A stretch of 64,000 nt of DNA from Micromonospora kangleipakensis. Its GTDB lineage: Bacteria > Actinomycetota > Actinomycetes > Mycobacteriales > Micromonosporaceae. The position numbers and the translations under genes are program-made. Shown here one piece after another: positions 24,789 through 33,639 of the stretch (position 1 is its first letter; the number at the start of each line of letters is the position of its first letter). The notes under the pieces are model-generated. The model searched no databases and was not told the DNA's origin. It saw only the letters and a list, made by a program, of their open reading frames with translations. The stretch lies in the NCBI RefSeq assembly GCF_004217615.1, contig NZ_SHLD01000001.1:5828001-5892000 (forward strand), in the 5' to 3' direction.

Positions 24789-24794
24789 AATCGG

Positions 24795-26188
24795 GGGGAC
24801 TATCTCGCTAACGGTGTTTCCGGCGATCTTCTAGTAGGTCTCAGCGGCCGGGAAGCGGTCGCTGAAGGTGATGGCGAAGGCGTTCAACGCGGGTTTCCAG
24901 CGCATCGTCCATCGGGTCCTGCCGGTTCCGGTCGGGTCCAGGGACCGGGTCACGAGATACAGGCACTTTAGCGCCGCCTGCTCGTTCGGGAAGTGGCCGC
25001 GGGCCTTGACCGCCCGGCGGTAGCGGGCGTTCAACGACTCGATCGCGTTGGTCGAGCAGATCACCCGCCGGATCTCCACGTCGTAGTCCAGGAACGGGAT
25101 GAACTCGGCCCAGGCGTTGTCCCACAACCGGATCACCGCCGGATACCGTCCACCCCACTTGTCCGCGAGGTCGTCGAACGCTGCCCGGGCCGCGGTGGCG
25201 TTGACCGCGGTGTAGATCGGCTTGATGTCGCGTTTCAGCTCGTCCCAGTACTTGCGGGAGGTCAGCCGGAACGTGTTGCGGATCAGATGGATCACGCAGG
25301 TTTGCACGACGGTCTGGGGCCACACGTTGGTGACCACCTCCGGCAGCCCTTTGAGGCCGTCGCAGACCAGGAAGAACACGTCCTTGACGCCTCGGTTGCG
25401 CAGGTCGGTCAGCACGCCCATCCAGAACTTGGCGCCCTCACCACCGGCGCCGGCCCACAGCCCGAGGATGTCCTTGTCCCCGTCGAGGGTGACCCCGATC
25501 GCGGCGTAGAACGGCCGGTTGGCGACCTGCCCGTCGCGGACCTTGACCACGATGGCGTCGATGAACACCGCGGCGTAGATCTCGTCCAAGGGCCGGTGCG
25601 ACCAGTCGGTCATCTCCTCGATGACCTTGTCGGTGATCCGGGAGATCGTCTCCTTCGACACCGACGCCCCGTAGATCTCGGCGAAGTGCGCCGAGATCTC
25701 CCCGGTCGTCAGCCCCTTGGCATACAGCGACAACACGACCTCGTCGACCCCGGACAACCGGCGCTGCCGCTTGCGGACGATCTGCGGTTCGAACGTGCCG
25801 GCCCGATCACGTGGCACGTCGATCTCGACATGACCAGTCGCCTCGGTCAGCACCGTCTTGGACCGGGTGCCGTTGCGGATGTTGCCCGACCCGGCGCCGG
25901 CCGGATCGTACTTCTCATAGCCCAGGTGCTCGGTCATCTCCTCGTTCAGCGCAGTCTCGAGCACCGTCTTGGTCAACTGCTTGAGCAGCCCGTCCGGGCC
26001 GGTCAGCGACAAGCCCTGTTCCTTGGCCAGCCGGACCAGCTCGGCAGCGGCCTGCTCCTCCGCCGACGGCTCAGGCTTCCTCTTCCGTGGGGTCACATCG
26101 TTCAGTGTCGCGGTCATCACGGCACCTTCCTCGCCAGGCACCACGCCCGGCGGGTCAGGCCGGAAACACCGTTAAATCCACAGTCCCC
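24795..26188. mobile_element. Complete IS256-family insertion sequence
   Basis: Terminal inverted repeats lie at 24795-24824 and 26159-26188. Both outer ends read GGGGACT and both inner halves TAACGGTGTTTCCGGC (24 of 30 positions match). AATCGGG flanks both ends (24789-24795 and 26189-26195), consistent with an 8-bp target duplication. It contains one transposase and appears intact. Confidence 0.88.
24831..26117 (-). CDS. IS256-family (Mutator) transposase
   Basis: A 428-residue DDE transposase of full length. The catalytic core is seen as AAVFIDAIVVKVRDG near residue 177 (first Asp), VFFLVCDGLKGLPEV near residue 240 (second Asp) and CSTNAIESLNARYRRAVKARG near residues 333-353 (Glu). WPQTVVQTCVIHLIRN between them is the C-x2-H motif typical of Mutator-type enzymes. 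The ATG at 26117 is preferred over a longer frame. Both inverted repeats are intact, so the element may be active. Confidence 0.93.
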   Translation of the reverse strand: MTATLNDVTPRKRKPEPSAEEQAAAELVRLAKEQGLSLTGPDGLLKQLTKTVLETALNEEMTEHLGYEKYDPAGAGSGNIRNGTRSKTVLTEATGHVEIDVPRDRAGTFEPQIVRKRQRRLSGVDEVVLSLYAKGLTTGEISAHFAEIYGASVSKETISRITDKVIEEMTDWSHRPLDEIYAAVFIDAIVVKVRDGQVANRPFYAAIGVTLDGDKDILGLWAGAGGEGAKFWMGVLTDLRNRGVKDVFFLVCDGLKGLPEVVTNVWPQTVVQTCVIHLIRNTFRLTSRKYWDELKRDIKPIYTAVNATAARAAFDDLADKWGGRYPAVIRLWDNAWAEFIPFLDYDVEIRRVICSTNAIESLNARYRRAVKARGHFPNEQAALKCLYLVTRSLDPTGTGRTRWTMRWKPALNAFAITFSDRFPAAETY

Positions 26189-26552
26189 AATCGGGCGGAT
26201 CGGCCTGCCGGGCTGGGCGAGGTCTTGCGTTGTCGGTGCAAGGCCCGGCCCAGTAGCGGCCGACCGCACGCACCGACCTGTCGCCCCACCTTGCAGAATC
26301 CGGCGTACAGGTCGACTCGTCCGTCGCCCACCACGCGGTTGAGTCCCGCCGGGTGGTGTAGAAGCTGACCGCTTTCGGCGTGCCGCCGGCATAGAGGCGG
26401 GTCATCGCGTGAGTCTCTGTGTGAACGACCAAGAACACGCAGAGGACCGAGTACGCGATGACCCTGGACCGTCTGCCTTGTTGGAGGTGCTGGATGCACT
26501 CAAGCAGCCGGCGTGAACGATCGTGACTGGGCCCCGGTTTGTGGTCCGCCGG
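26189..26552. other. Debris between IS256 and the IS3 remnant, with an IS256 N-terminal scrap
   Basis: No complete gene is supported. At 26457-26517 on the plus strand ATGACCCTGGAC opens a short frame that, after a one-base slip, reads SALLEVLDALKQ before a stop. This resembles the first residues of a different IS256-type transposase. The rest is unassigned. Confidence 0.35.
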
Positions 26553-26697
26553 CTATGAGGGCGTTGGTTTGCCCCGGTTGTTGATCCACCGCTGTCGGAA
26601 GGCTTCCGGGGTGAGCCCATCCAGCGAGCCGTGGGGTCTGTAGGTGTTGTACTTGATGCGCCAGTCCTCGGCCAGGACCTGCACCGCCAGTAGGGTG
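26553..26697 (-). pseudogene. IS3-family transposase, C-terminal remnant (left copy)
   Basis: The frame reads VLAEDWRIKYNTYRPHGSLD and then GLTPEAFRQRWINNRGKPTPS to a stop at 26553-26555. This is the characteristic C-terminal tail of IS3-group OrfB transposases. Everything upstream of the tail is missing. A closely similar tail lies at 28059, in the same orientation, on the other side of the epimerase gene. Confidence 0.75.
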
Positions 26698-27097
26698 TCA
26701 CACGCAGCTCGCCGAGGCGACGTTGGACAAGTTGGGTGTACTGCGGGGCGTCGCATCACCCGTCCCGCGGACCCGGGGGCCGCGCTCGAGCTGATGTGCC
26801 GTGACGACCTCCGGGCGTCGCAGGCGTGATGGCTCAGGATCGCACCTGGGGCGTCCAGTGCGTGGTCCTCATCTCGCGGTTCGCTCAGTATCGACATCTC
26901 GACGAGCTTGACCGATTGGTTCGCGGTCAACCAGAGCTGCGGGTCACGATGAGTCGGACTGGGACGTGTTGGCAGGCGATCGGCGGTGCAGTCTTTCGTC
27001 GACCGCCGAGCGACGAGCAGGCCGCGGCACGGTAGGTGGTGAACCTGTTTGCTGCAACAGCCCGGGCAGAGCTGCTCGTTATAGCAAGGAGACGACA
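26698..27097. other. Upstream region of the epimerase gene with an operator-like inverted repeat
   Basis: There is no gene here. TTGACCG (26909-26915) and CGGTCAA (26925-26931) are perfect inverted arms with nine bases between them, the same design as the site before the aldehyde oxidoreductase operon. A short coding-like scrap (TQLAEATLDKLGVLRGV) lies at about 26700-26750. Confidence 0.4.
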
Positions 27098-28030
27098 GTG
27101 CGGATTTTCGTCGCGGGGGGAACGGGGGTCTTGGGTCGGCCCCTCGTCGAGGCGCTGGTGGACCTGGGCCACGAGGTCACGGCCAGCACCCACCGGAGCG
27201 AGAACTTCTCGGTCATCGAGGCACTCGGGGCGCGGCCGGCATTGATGGACGGGCTGGACGATGCTGCGGTGCGTCAGGCGATCCTCGAGGCCGAACCTGA
27301 GGTGATCATCAACCAGATCACGGCGCTCTCCGCGCCGTCTCGTAACTACGCGAAGTGGCTGGCAGTGACCAACCGGTTGCGGAGCGAGGGCACGAAGACG
27401 CTGATGACGGCGGCTCGTGAAGCCGGCACCCGTCGGGTTGTTGCGCAGAGCGCCAGCTTCATGACCCAGCCGGTCGGATCGGGCCCCACGGACGAGTCGT
27501 CACCCCTGTACCTGGAAGCCCCGGAGCCGATCCGAAGCCACATACAGGCGAACATCGCGGCCGAGACACTGGTGTTGGGCACGCCGGGGATCGAAGGCGT
27601 CGTCCTTCGATATGGCTTTCTCTACGGTGAAGGCACCGCGATCGGGCCGGGTGGAGAATGGGCAACGGGGGTCAAGTCGGGCGACGTGCCGATTGTCGGC
27701 GAGGGCGCCGGCCGGTATCCGTTTGTTCACGTCCGCGACGCGGTGTCGGCCACCGTGCAAGCGGTCGACAGGGCAAGCCCCGGCATCTACAACGTCGTGG
27801 GCGACGAGCCCGCCCCCCAGGCTGAGTGGCTGCCGTACCTGGCCGAAATCCTGGACGCCCCTCCGCCGCGGCGCGTATCTGAGGAGGAGGCCGAGGAACA
27901 GATCGGCGTTCAAGCCGTGTACTACGGCACCCAGCTCCGCGCGGCCAGCAACGCCAAGGCCAAGTCTGAGTTGGGGCTGAACCTGGAGTACCCGTCATGG
28001 CGGGAGGGATTCCGAGAGCTGTTCACTTGA
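27098..28030 (+). CDS. NAD(P)-dependent epimerase/dehydratase-like protein (atypical SDR)
   Basis: A 310-residue extended or atypical short-chain dehydrogenase. The Rossmann motif FVAGGTGVLGRPLVEAL is at residues 4-20. A strand-end RRVVAQSASFM near residue 114 replaces the usual SSxxxYG, and YGFLYGEGTAIGPGGEW near residue 170 shapes the substrate pocket. No classical YxxxK was found, so the reaction is uncertain. AAGGAG lies seven bases before the GTG at 27098. It stands alone between two IS3 remnants in direct orientation, as if carried there, and its codon use is less GC-biased than core genes. Confidence 0.82.
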   Translation: MRIFVAGGTGVLGRPLVEALVDLGHEVTASTHRSENFSVIEALGARPALMDGLDDAAVRQAILEAEPEVIINQITALSAPSRNYAKWLAVTNRLRSEGTKTLMTAAREAGTRRVVAQSASFMTQPVGSGPTDESSPLYLEAPEPIRSHIQANIAAETLVLGTPGIEGVVLRYGFLYGEGTAIGPGGEWATGVKSGDVPIVGEGAGRYPFVHVRDAVSATVQAVDRASPGIYNVVGDEPAPQAEWLPYLAEILDAPPPRRVSEEEAEEQIGVQAVYYGTQLRAASNAKAKSELGLNLEYPSWREGFRELFT

Positions 28031-28058
28031 TCGCCTCGAGGGGTGGGCCGGCCACCGG

Positions 28059-28725
28059 CTATGAGAGCGTTGGTTGCCGGTTGGTGATCCACCGCTGTCG
28101 GAAGGCTTCCGGGAGCCCATGCAGCGAGCCGTGGGGCCTGTAGGTGTTAGCGGCCGTTGAACGACTCGCAGACCCCGTTCTGCCACGGCGATGCCGGGTC
28201 GATGTAGGCCGCGTCGACGCCGCTGTATCGGCACCAGTCGACCAGCGCGTGCGCGGTCAGTTCGGGGCCGTTGTCCATGCGGATGTGCTCCGGGCGTCGG
28301 CCCGGGCCGGTGATTAGTTCGTCGAGTACGGCGACGGTGGCATCCGCGGTGAACGAGCGGGCCGCCCGAGGGGCCAGAGCCTCGCGGGTGTACTCGTCAA
28401 TGACGTTGAGGAACCGGGCCTGCCGACCCTCCGCGGTGACGCCGACCTGGAAATCGAGCGCCCACAACTGATCCGGCCGCGTCGCGTGCAGGCGTTGATG
28501 CCGCGCCGAGCCGATCCGGCGCTTCTTGCGCACCCGCGGCGGGCGTTCGAGGCCCTCGGCGAGCCACAGCCGGCGGGTGCGCTTCCTATTGGTCACCAGC
28601 CCCTCCCTCACGGCGATCGCGTGGGCCTTGCGCCAACCCCACTGCGGATGCGCGACCGAGATGTGGCGCAGCCGGGCCCGCAGCCGCTGCTCGTCATCGC
28701 GTGGCGGCCGCGCGGGGCGCCGGTG
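28059..28725 (-). pseudogene. IS3-family OrfB transposase, truncated (right copy)
   Basis: Most of an IS3 OrfB is present. An HTH_21-type HPQWGWRKAHAIA precedes QLWALDFQVG (first Asp), HIRMDNGPELTAHAL (second Asp) and SPWQNGVCESFNGR (Glu). A stop follows at about 28148, where a deletion joins it to the tail TYRPHGSLHG...EAFRQRWITN in another frame, ending at 28059. The N-terminus and orfA are missing. The tail region is nearly the same DNA as the left copy at 26.55 kb. Confidence 0.85.
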
Positions 28726-28732
28726 CGCCGCG

Positions 28733-28783
28733 GAAGAGATCACACTCAAGGTCTACGCTCACGCCAACCTCGACGCGATGCGT
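28733..28783 (+). pseudogene. Tyrosine recombinase (integrase) C-terminal scrap
   Basis: The plus strand encodes EEITLKVYAHANLDAMRQ, which matches the tail around the catalytic tyrosine of phage and island integrases (usual form ITLxxYxHxxxxxMR). It abuts the broken 5' end of the IS3 remnant, so the integrase was cut by that insertion or deletion. Confidence 0.6.
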
Positions 28784-28973
28784 CAGTGTCCGGCAGCCAG
28801 GCGGCCGGCAGCCGGCTGTGCAGCACCGGCTGCGACGGACCGTAACGGTGGAACCTCGCGGCCGTGGAGCTTGCGGATCCCCGCCACAGCGGCTTGCCAC
28901 CGGAGTGCGCCTCCGCACTACCCGGCTCGGCGCTGCTGCCGCAGCCGACCTGCGGCCGTCCCGGGCGAGGGTA

Positions 28974-30134
28974 TTACGGGTGATACTCGCCCCGGGTGCG
29001 TGGGAACCATTGCGGGTGTTGGTCCCGGACGTACGTGGTGAGGGCCTCCCGCATTTCGCAGGCGAGGTTCCAGGCGCTGGGTGAGTCTGCGGCCCAGGCG
29101 CGTAGCTTGACGGCGACTGTTTGCGGTGTTATGTCGACCATCTGTAGTTGCCATTTGTTGTCGCGTTCCCACAGCGGGTTCGCCTCCAAGAGGCGTAGCG
29201 CCTCGCTGCGCAACTCGTTCAGTTCGGCCGTGAAGTCCAAGTGCAGGGTGACTTCGCTGATCACCCGCGCGTCGTGTCGGGTCAAGTTTTGGAAAGCGCG
29301 TTCGGTGAAGAAGGTGGTGGGCACGGTTAGCCGCCGTTCGTCCCACATCCGCACGACGACGTGGGTGAGGTTCACCTCCTCGACGCGGCCCCACTCGTCG
29401 TTCACCACGACGACGTCGTCTTCCTGCATGGCGTGGGCGACAACCACCTGGAGTCCGGCGAGGACGTTGCCGAGCGTGTTCCGGGCGGCGAGGCCGACGA
29501 CGACGCCGAGGACTGCCGCGGATGTCAGCAGGGATATGCCGAATGCCCGCAGGGTGTCGAAGGTTGTCAGGACCCAGCCGATCGCCAGCACTGCGACGAT
29601 GGCCCCGGCCAGTTTGCGAAGCAGCCGGATCTCGTTGCGGGTCCGCCGGATGGACGGATCCTTGCTGTGCGGGGGGAGTTGTAGCAGGGCGCCTGCCTCG
29701 GTGACGCGCAGCGCCTTGGCCACCAGCCAAGCAAATGCAAGGACCAATACCAGGCGCAGCGCGTTACGGCCGTGGGGCAACCAATCATTGGGCAGGCCGG
29801 TGTATTGCAGTGTGAAGTACAGCGCAGCGAGTACCAGGATGAGAATCGTCAGGCGGCGGCAGGCGCGATAGGTCGGCATCAACAACGACCGGTAGGGCTC
29901 CCTCGCCGCCTTCTTGATGGCTACGCCGATGAGCCAACCCACGAGCCAACCAGCGGCGACGGCAGCCGCGACGACCAGCGCCGTGCGCACCAACGCGACC
30001 GGGGCCAGCAGAGGAGCCGGCACCGCAACGTACGACGCGTGCCGTGGGTCACCGTCTTCGGCCCCGCCGCCCCGCAGCGCCTGACACCACCGAGGTTTAT
30101 CGAGAGGTAGCCGTGTCCGGTGCCGTCGCGTCAT
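28974..30134 (-). CDS. Small-conductance mechanosensitive channel (MscS family)
   Basis: A 386-residue membrane protein with about five helices. The last (pore) helix contains LLTSAAVLGVVVGLAARNTLGNVLAG, followed by the beta domain: QEDDVVVVNDEWGRVEEVNL, then TVPTTFFTERAFQNL. This order is the MscS signature. The protein opens under membrane tension to release solutes during osmotic downshock. The ATG at 30134 is chosen for GAGGAG just upstream, although other starts before the first helix (about residue 40) are possible. It is a single gene between integrase debris and a tRNA/tmRNA 3' scrap. Confidence 0.87.
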   Translation of the reverse strand: MTRRHRTRLPLDKPRWCQALRGGGAEDGDPRHASYVAVPAPLLAPVALVRTALVVAAAVAAGWLVGWLIGVAIKKAAREPYRSLLMPTYRACRRLTILILVLAALYFTLQYTGLPNDWLPHGRNALRLVLVLAFAWLVAKALRVTEAGALLQLPPHSKDPSIRRTRNEIRLLRKLAGAIVAVLAIGWVLTTFDTLRAFGISLLTSAAVLGVVVGLAARNTLGNVLAGLQVVVAHAMQEDDVVVVNDEWGRVEEVNLTHVVVRMWDERRLTVPTTFFTERAFQNLTRHDARVISEVTLHLDFTAELNELRSEALRLLEANPLWERDNKWQLQMVDITPQTVAVKLRAWAADSPSAWNLACEMREALTTYVRDQHPQWFPRTRGEYHP

Positions 30135-30422
30135 CAACTCCTCGGAGCGCCGACATCGACCGGACAGTCGCCTGCCAGCTAGCGCACCTGGCGCCCGATG
30201 GTTTCCTACCCACCCAGCGTCCCGGCCCTCGGCCATGAGGAAGCGTCTCGTACCGTACGGCTCAGCGCCGCCGAGGGTGGGCGTCAGCAAGGGGAGCTTC
30301 TTGTGGCCTGGGATACCCACAGAAGGGAATACCCATGGCGACAACGGATAACCGAGGTGGGTGCAAGGGTGCCCGGGACTACTCGCTGTGGTTGCTGTGC
30401 TCCACTGCTGTACAAGATCGGA

Positions 30423-30455
30423 AAAGGCCGTCTCCCGCCACGGGAAACGGCCTTT
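30423..30455 (-). terminator. Rho-independent terminator of a lost tRNA/tmRNA gene
   Basis: AAAGGCCGT (30423-30431) pairs perfectly with ACGGCCTTT (30447-30455). On the minus strand the stem ends in TTTT. It directly follows the orphan RNA 3' end and has no protein gene to serve. Confidence 0.7.
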
Positions 30456-30461
30456 GACCTG

Positions 30462-30500
30462 GGGTGGAACTGGGGGGATTGAACCCCTGGCCCTCTCGAT
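30462..30500 (-). other. Orphan 3' end of a tRNA or tmRNA gene
   Basis: On the minus strand GGGCCAGGGGTTCAATCC is followed by CCCCAGTTCCACC: a T-arm, acceptor strand and near-CCA end, then a terminator. The 5' part is absent; instead the terminator of the sugar-transport operon abuts it. The form resembles tmRNA 3' ends, which are common integration sites. Confidence 0.5.
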
Positions 30501-30542
30501 GCGAACGGGGGCCGGCGGCTGCTGTCACCGGCCCCCGTTCGC
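30501..30542 (-). terminator. Terminator of the lpqY-sugABC operon
   Basis: GCGAACGGGGGCCGG (30501-30515) pairs perfectly with CCGGCCCCCGTTCGC (30528-30542), a 15-bp stem with a 12-base loop, six bases past the sugC stop. Confidence 0.8.
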
Positions 30543-30547
30543 GTCGG

Positions 30548-31756
30548 TCAGTCGGCGAGCGCGCCCGCCGCCCGGCCCTCGTGCAGGGTCAGGTTCCGGC
30601 CGGTGGACGGGTCGAACAGGTGGATCTTGTCGAGGTTGAACCAGACCCGCCGGTTCTCCCCCTCCCGCACCGCCGACTCGGCGGAGAGGCGGGTGACCAG
30701 GCTGGACCCGGCGCCGGCGAAGTCCGCCGCCCCCGCGTCGGCGGCCAACTCCTCCAGCTCGGCGGCGGTGGCCCGCTCCCCCTCGACGGTGAAGTAGACG
30801 TACTTGTCCGAGCCCATCGACTCGACGATGTCCACCGGCGCCTCGAACTCCATGCCCCGGCGGCGGGTCTCCTCGTCGATCAGCTCGGCGTCCTCGAAGT
30901 GCTCGGGGCGGATACCGAGGATCAACTCGCGCGGGGCGTCGGCGCCGTCGAGCTCCCGGCGCACCCGCTCGCCAATCGACACGTCGCCCAGCGCGGTCCG
31001 CAGCCGACCGTCCTCCACGGCGGCGTGCAGGAAGTTCATCGATGGCGAGCCGATGAAGCCGGCGACGAAGAGGTTGCGCGGGTGGTCGTAGAGCTCCTGC
31101 GGCGGGCCGACCTGCTGCACCGCCCCGCCCCGCATGATGACCACCCGGTCGCCGAGGGTCATCGCCTCGGTCTGGTCGTGGGTGACGTAGACGGTGGTGG
31201 TGCCGAGCTGCTTCTGCAGCCGGGACACCACCGTGCGCATCTGCACCCGCAGCTTGGCGTCGAGGTTGGACAGCGGCTCGTCCATCAGGAAGGCCTTGGG
31301 CTGCCGGACGATCGCCCGGCCCATCGCCACCCGCTGGCGCTGGCCGCCGGAGAGGTTGGCCGGCTTGCGGTCCAGCAGCGGGGTCAGCTCCAGGACCTTG
31401 GCCGCCTCGTCGACCTTGGCGTCGATGGTGGCCTTGTCCAGCTTCGCCAGGCGCAGCGGGAAGGCCATGTTCTCCCGGACGGTCATGTTCGGGTAGAGCG
31501 CGTACGACTGGAACACCATGGCGATGTCCCGGTCGCGGGGCGCCTTGTCGTTGACCCGCTCCCCCGCGATCCGCAGCTCGCCGGAGCTGATGTCCTCCAG
31601 CCCGGCGATCATGTTGAGGGTGGTGGACTTTCCGCAGCCCGACGGGCCGACCAGGATCACGAACTCGCCGTCGGCGATCTCCAGGTCGACGTCCTGCACC
31701 GCGACGGTCCCGTCCGGGAACCGCTTGCTCACCTTGTCCAGCACGATGTCAGACAT
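30548..31756 (-). CDS. sugC: ABC transporter ATPase, SugC/UgpC/MsiK type
   Basis: A 402-residue sugar-importer ATPase. Walker A is GPSGCGKSTT near residue 38, the signature is LSGGQRQRVAMGRAI near residue 135, Walker B is AFLMDEPLSNLD and the switch is VTHDQ. A C-terminal MalK-like regulatory domain (about residues 240-400) contains LILGIRPEHFEDAEL. It powers the two permeases encoded upstream. The ATG at 31756 is chosen for AGGTGG upstream. It is the last gene of a four-gene operon ordered binding protein, two permeases, ATPase, as in mycobacterial lpqY-sugABC. MsiK-type ATPases often serve several importers, so it may also energise NgcFG. Confidence 0.85.
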   Translation of the reverse strand: MSDIVLDKVSKRFPDGTVAVQDVDLEIADGEFVILVGPSGCGKSTTLNMIAGLEDISSGELRIAGERVNDKAPRDRDIAMVFQSYALYPNMTVRENMAFPLRLAKLDKATIDAKVDEAAKVLELTPLLDRKPANLSGGQRQRVAMGRAIVRQPKAFLMDEPLSNLDAKLRVQMRTVVSRLQKQLGTTTVYVTHDQTEAMTLGDRVVIMRGGAVQQVGPPQELYDHPRNLFVAGFIGSPSMNFLHAAVEDGRLRTALGDVSIGERVRRELDGADAPRELILGIRPEHFEDAELIDEETRRRGMEFEAPVDIVESMGSDKYVYFTVEGERATAAELEELAADAGAADFAGAGSSLVTRLSAESAVREGENRRVWFNLDKIHLFDPSTGRNLTLHEGRAAGALAD

Positions 31757-31765
31757 GACTACCAC

Positions 31766-32602
31766 CTATCCCTTGACTGCGCCGGAGGTCAGGCCGGAGA
31801 CGATGCGGCGCTGGAAGAAGAGCACGAACAGGATGATCGGAATGGTGATCACCACGGCGGCCGCGCAGATCGCCCCGGTCGGGTCCTCGAACTGCGACTC
31901 GCCGGTGAAGAACGACAGCGCCACCGGCACCGTGCGGGCCCGCTCGGTCGAGGTGAGCGTGATGGCGAAGAGGAAGTCGTTCCAGCAGAAGATGAAGACC
32001 AGGATCGCCGTGGTGAACAACCCCGGCGCGGCCAGCGGGGCGATGACCCGCCGGAATGCCTGACCCTGGGTGGCGCCGTCCATCTTCGCCGCCTTCTCCA
32101 GGTCCCACGGGATCTGCTTGAAGAACGCCGACAGCGTGTAGATCGCCAGCGGCAGGGCGAAGGTGATGTACGGCAGGATCAGCCCCGGCCAGGTGTCGAA
32201 GAGGCCGAGCTGACGCTCGATCTCGAACAGCGGCGACACCAGCGACACCTGGGGGAACATCGCGATCAGCAGGGAGACCCCGACCAGCAGCTTCTTGCCG
32301 GGGAAGTCCAGTCGGGAGATCGCGTACGCGGCCATCGCGCCGAGCACCACGGCGATCAGGGTGGCGATCAGCGCGATGCCGATCGAGTTGGCCAGGGCCC
32401 GGACGAACTGGTCGGTGTCGAAGATCGTCCGGTAGTTGTCCAGCGTCCACTCCCGGGGCCAGAACTTCCCGTCGGTGATGGTGGCCGGGGTCTTGAACGA
32501 CAGCGAGGCGATCCAGAGCACCGGGATCAGCGCGAAGACGACGACGATCACGTCCAGCAGACCCCAGCGCAGCTTCGCCCGCGTGGTGGTTTCGACAGCC
32601 AT
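31766..32602 (-). CDS. sugB: Sugar ABC transporter permease, SugB (MalG type)
   Basis: A 278-residue membrane protein with six helices. The ATPase-docking EAA loop is [20 protein letters not shown] near residue 182, and the protein ends in [15 protein letters not shown] as MalG-type permeases do. Its ATG lies one base after the sugA stop, so translation is coupled, and the ATPase follows nine bases downstream. It pairs with SugA to form the membrane channel of a carbohydrate importer. Confidence 0.85.
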   Translation of the reverse strand: MAVETTTRAKLRWGLLDVIVVVFALIPVLWIASLSFKTPATITDGKFWPREWTLDNYRTIFDTDQFVRALANSIGIALIATLIAVVLGAMAAYAISRLDFPGKKLLVGVSLLIAMFPQVSLVSPLFEIERQLGLFDTWPGLILPYITFALPLAIYTLSAFFKQIPWDLEKAAKMDGATQGQAFRRVIAPLAAPGLFTTAILVFIFCWNDFLFAITLTSTERARTVPVALSFFTGESQFEDPTGAICAAAVVITIPIILFVLFFQRRIVSGLTSGAVKG

Positions 32603-32603
32603 C

Positions 32604-33599
32604 TCAGCGCCTCTCCCCGTCGTCGCTGCCGGGGGCAGCGGTACCGAACAGCTTCACGAAGACGAAGGCGATGATCGCCACCGTGATGAAGATCAGCACC
32701 GACATCGTGGAGCCGATGCCGAGATTCAGACCCCGGATCAGGTTGTTGTAGGCGAGCATCGACACCGACGAGGTCTCGTTGCCGCCCGCGGTGAGCACGA
32801 AGATGTTGTCGAAGACCCGGAACGCGTCCAGCGTGCGGAACAGCAGGGCGACCAGGATCGCCGGCTTCATCACCGGCAGCATCACCTTGGTGAACCGCTG
32901 CCAGGAGGTCGCGCCGTCGGTGGAGGCCGCCTTGAGCAGGTCCTCCGGGACCAGGGCCAGGCCGGCCATCAGCAGCAGCGCCATGAACGGCGTGGTCTTC
33001 CAGATCTCCGCCAGCATGATGATCGCCAACGAGCTGGCCCGCTCGGTCAGCGGCGCGCTGCCGTCGAAGACGTTCGCCAGGTAGCCGGTGCCGGGGGTCC
33101 AGGCGTACCGCCAGGAGAAGGCGGCGACGACCGTGACGATGCCGTACGGGATCAGCGCCGCGGTGCGGACGATGCCCCGGCCGACCAGCGTGCGGTGCAT
33201 GATCAGCGCGAGCCCCATGCCGAGCACCAGCTCGACCGCGACCGTGACCACGGTGATCAGCGCGGTGATCCCGAACGCGGTCCACCAGAACTGGTTGGTC
33301 AGCACGGTGGCGTAGTTCTCCAGCCCGATGAACTCGCGCTGGTCGGGGAAGCGCAGGTCGAAGCGCTGCAGCGACAGCCAGACCGAGTAGAGGATCGGGT
33401 AGGCGGTGACCAGCACCATGACCAGCGCGGCCGGCGCGCAGAGCACCCAGCCGAGCCGGCGCTCGGCCCGCTTGTTCTCGCTCAGCGGTGCCTTGGCCCG
33501 TCGGTTGGCCCGCTGGGCGGGCACTGCCGAGTGCCGGCCGGTGGACCGTTCGGCCTCGGTGGTGACCTCCGCACCGGCGGGGGTGGCGTTGCTGCTCAT
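32604..33599 (-). CDS. sugA: Sugar ABC transporter permease, SugA (MalF type)
   Basis: A 331-residue permease. A ~45-residue cytosolic N-terminus rich in Arg and Ala precedes [20 protein letters not shown] (first helix). The EAA loop is [20 protein letters not shown] near residue 221, and the end is [17 protein letters not shown]. With SugB it forms the translocation pore. It lies 40 bases after the binding-protein gene and just before sugB. The order and the LpqY-like binding protein argue for trehalose import, which remains inference. Confidence 0.83.
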   Translation of the reverse strand: MSSNATPAGAEVTTEAERSTGRHSAVPAQRANRRAKAPLSENKRAERRLGWVLCAPAALVMVLVTAYPILYSVWLSLQRFDLRFPDQREFIGLENYATVLTNQFWWTAFGITALITVVTVAVELVLGMGLALIMHRTLVGRGIVRTAALIPYGIVTVVAAFSWRYAWTPGTGYLANVFDGSAPLTERASSLAIIMLAEIWKTTPFMALLLMAGLALVPEDLLKAASTDGATSWQRFTKVMLPVMKPAILVALLFRTLDAFRVFDNIFVLTAGGNETSSVSMLAYNNLIRGLNLGIGSTMSVLIFITVAIIAFVFVKLFGTAAPGSDDGERR

Positions 33600-33639
33600 G
33601 CCGTCACCTCCGGTCGGTGGTCGCGGTGGATTCGCCGGT

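Noticed and set aside
26097..26144. A longer start for the IS256 transposase
   Set aside because: The extra nine residues have no conservation signal; the ATG at 26117 fits the family start better.
26172..26438. A small minus-strand protein (MTRLYAGGTPKAVSFY...)
   Set aside because: No family, no good start signal and overlap with IS debris; it could not be separated from chance coding.
30464..32674. A plus-strand frame opposite the sugar-transport genes
   Set aside because: Antisense artefact of high GC; no recognisable domains, whereas the minus strand shows Walker and EAA motifs.
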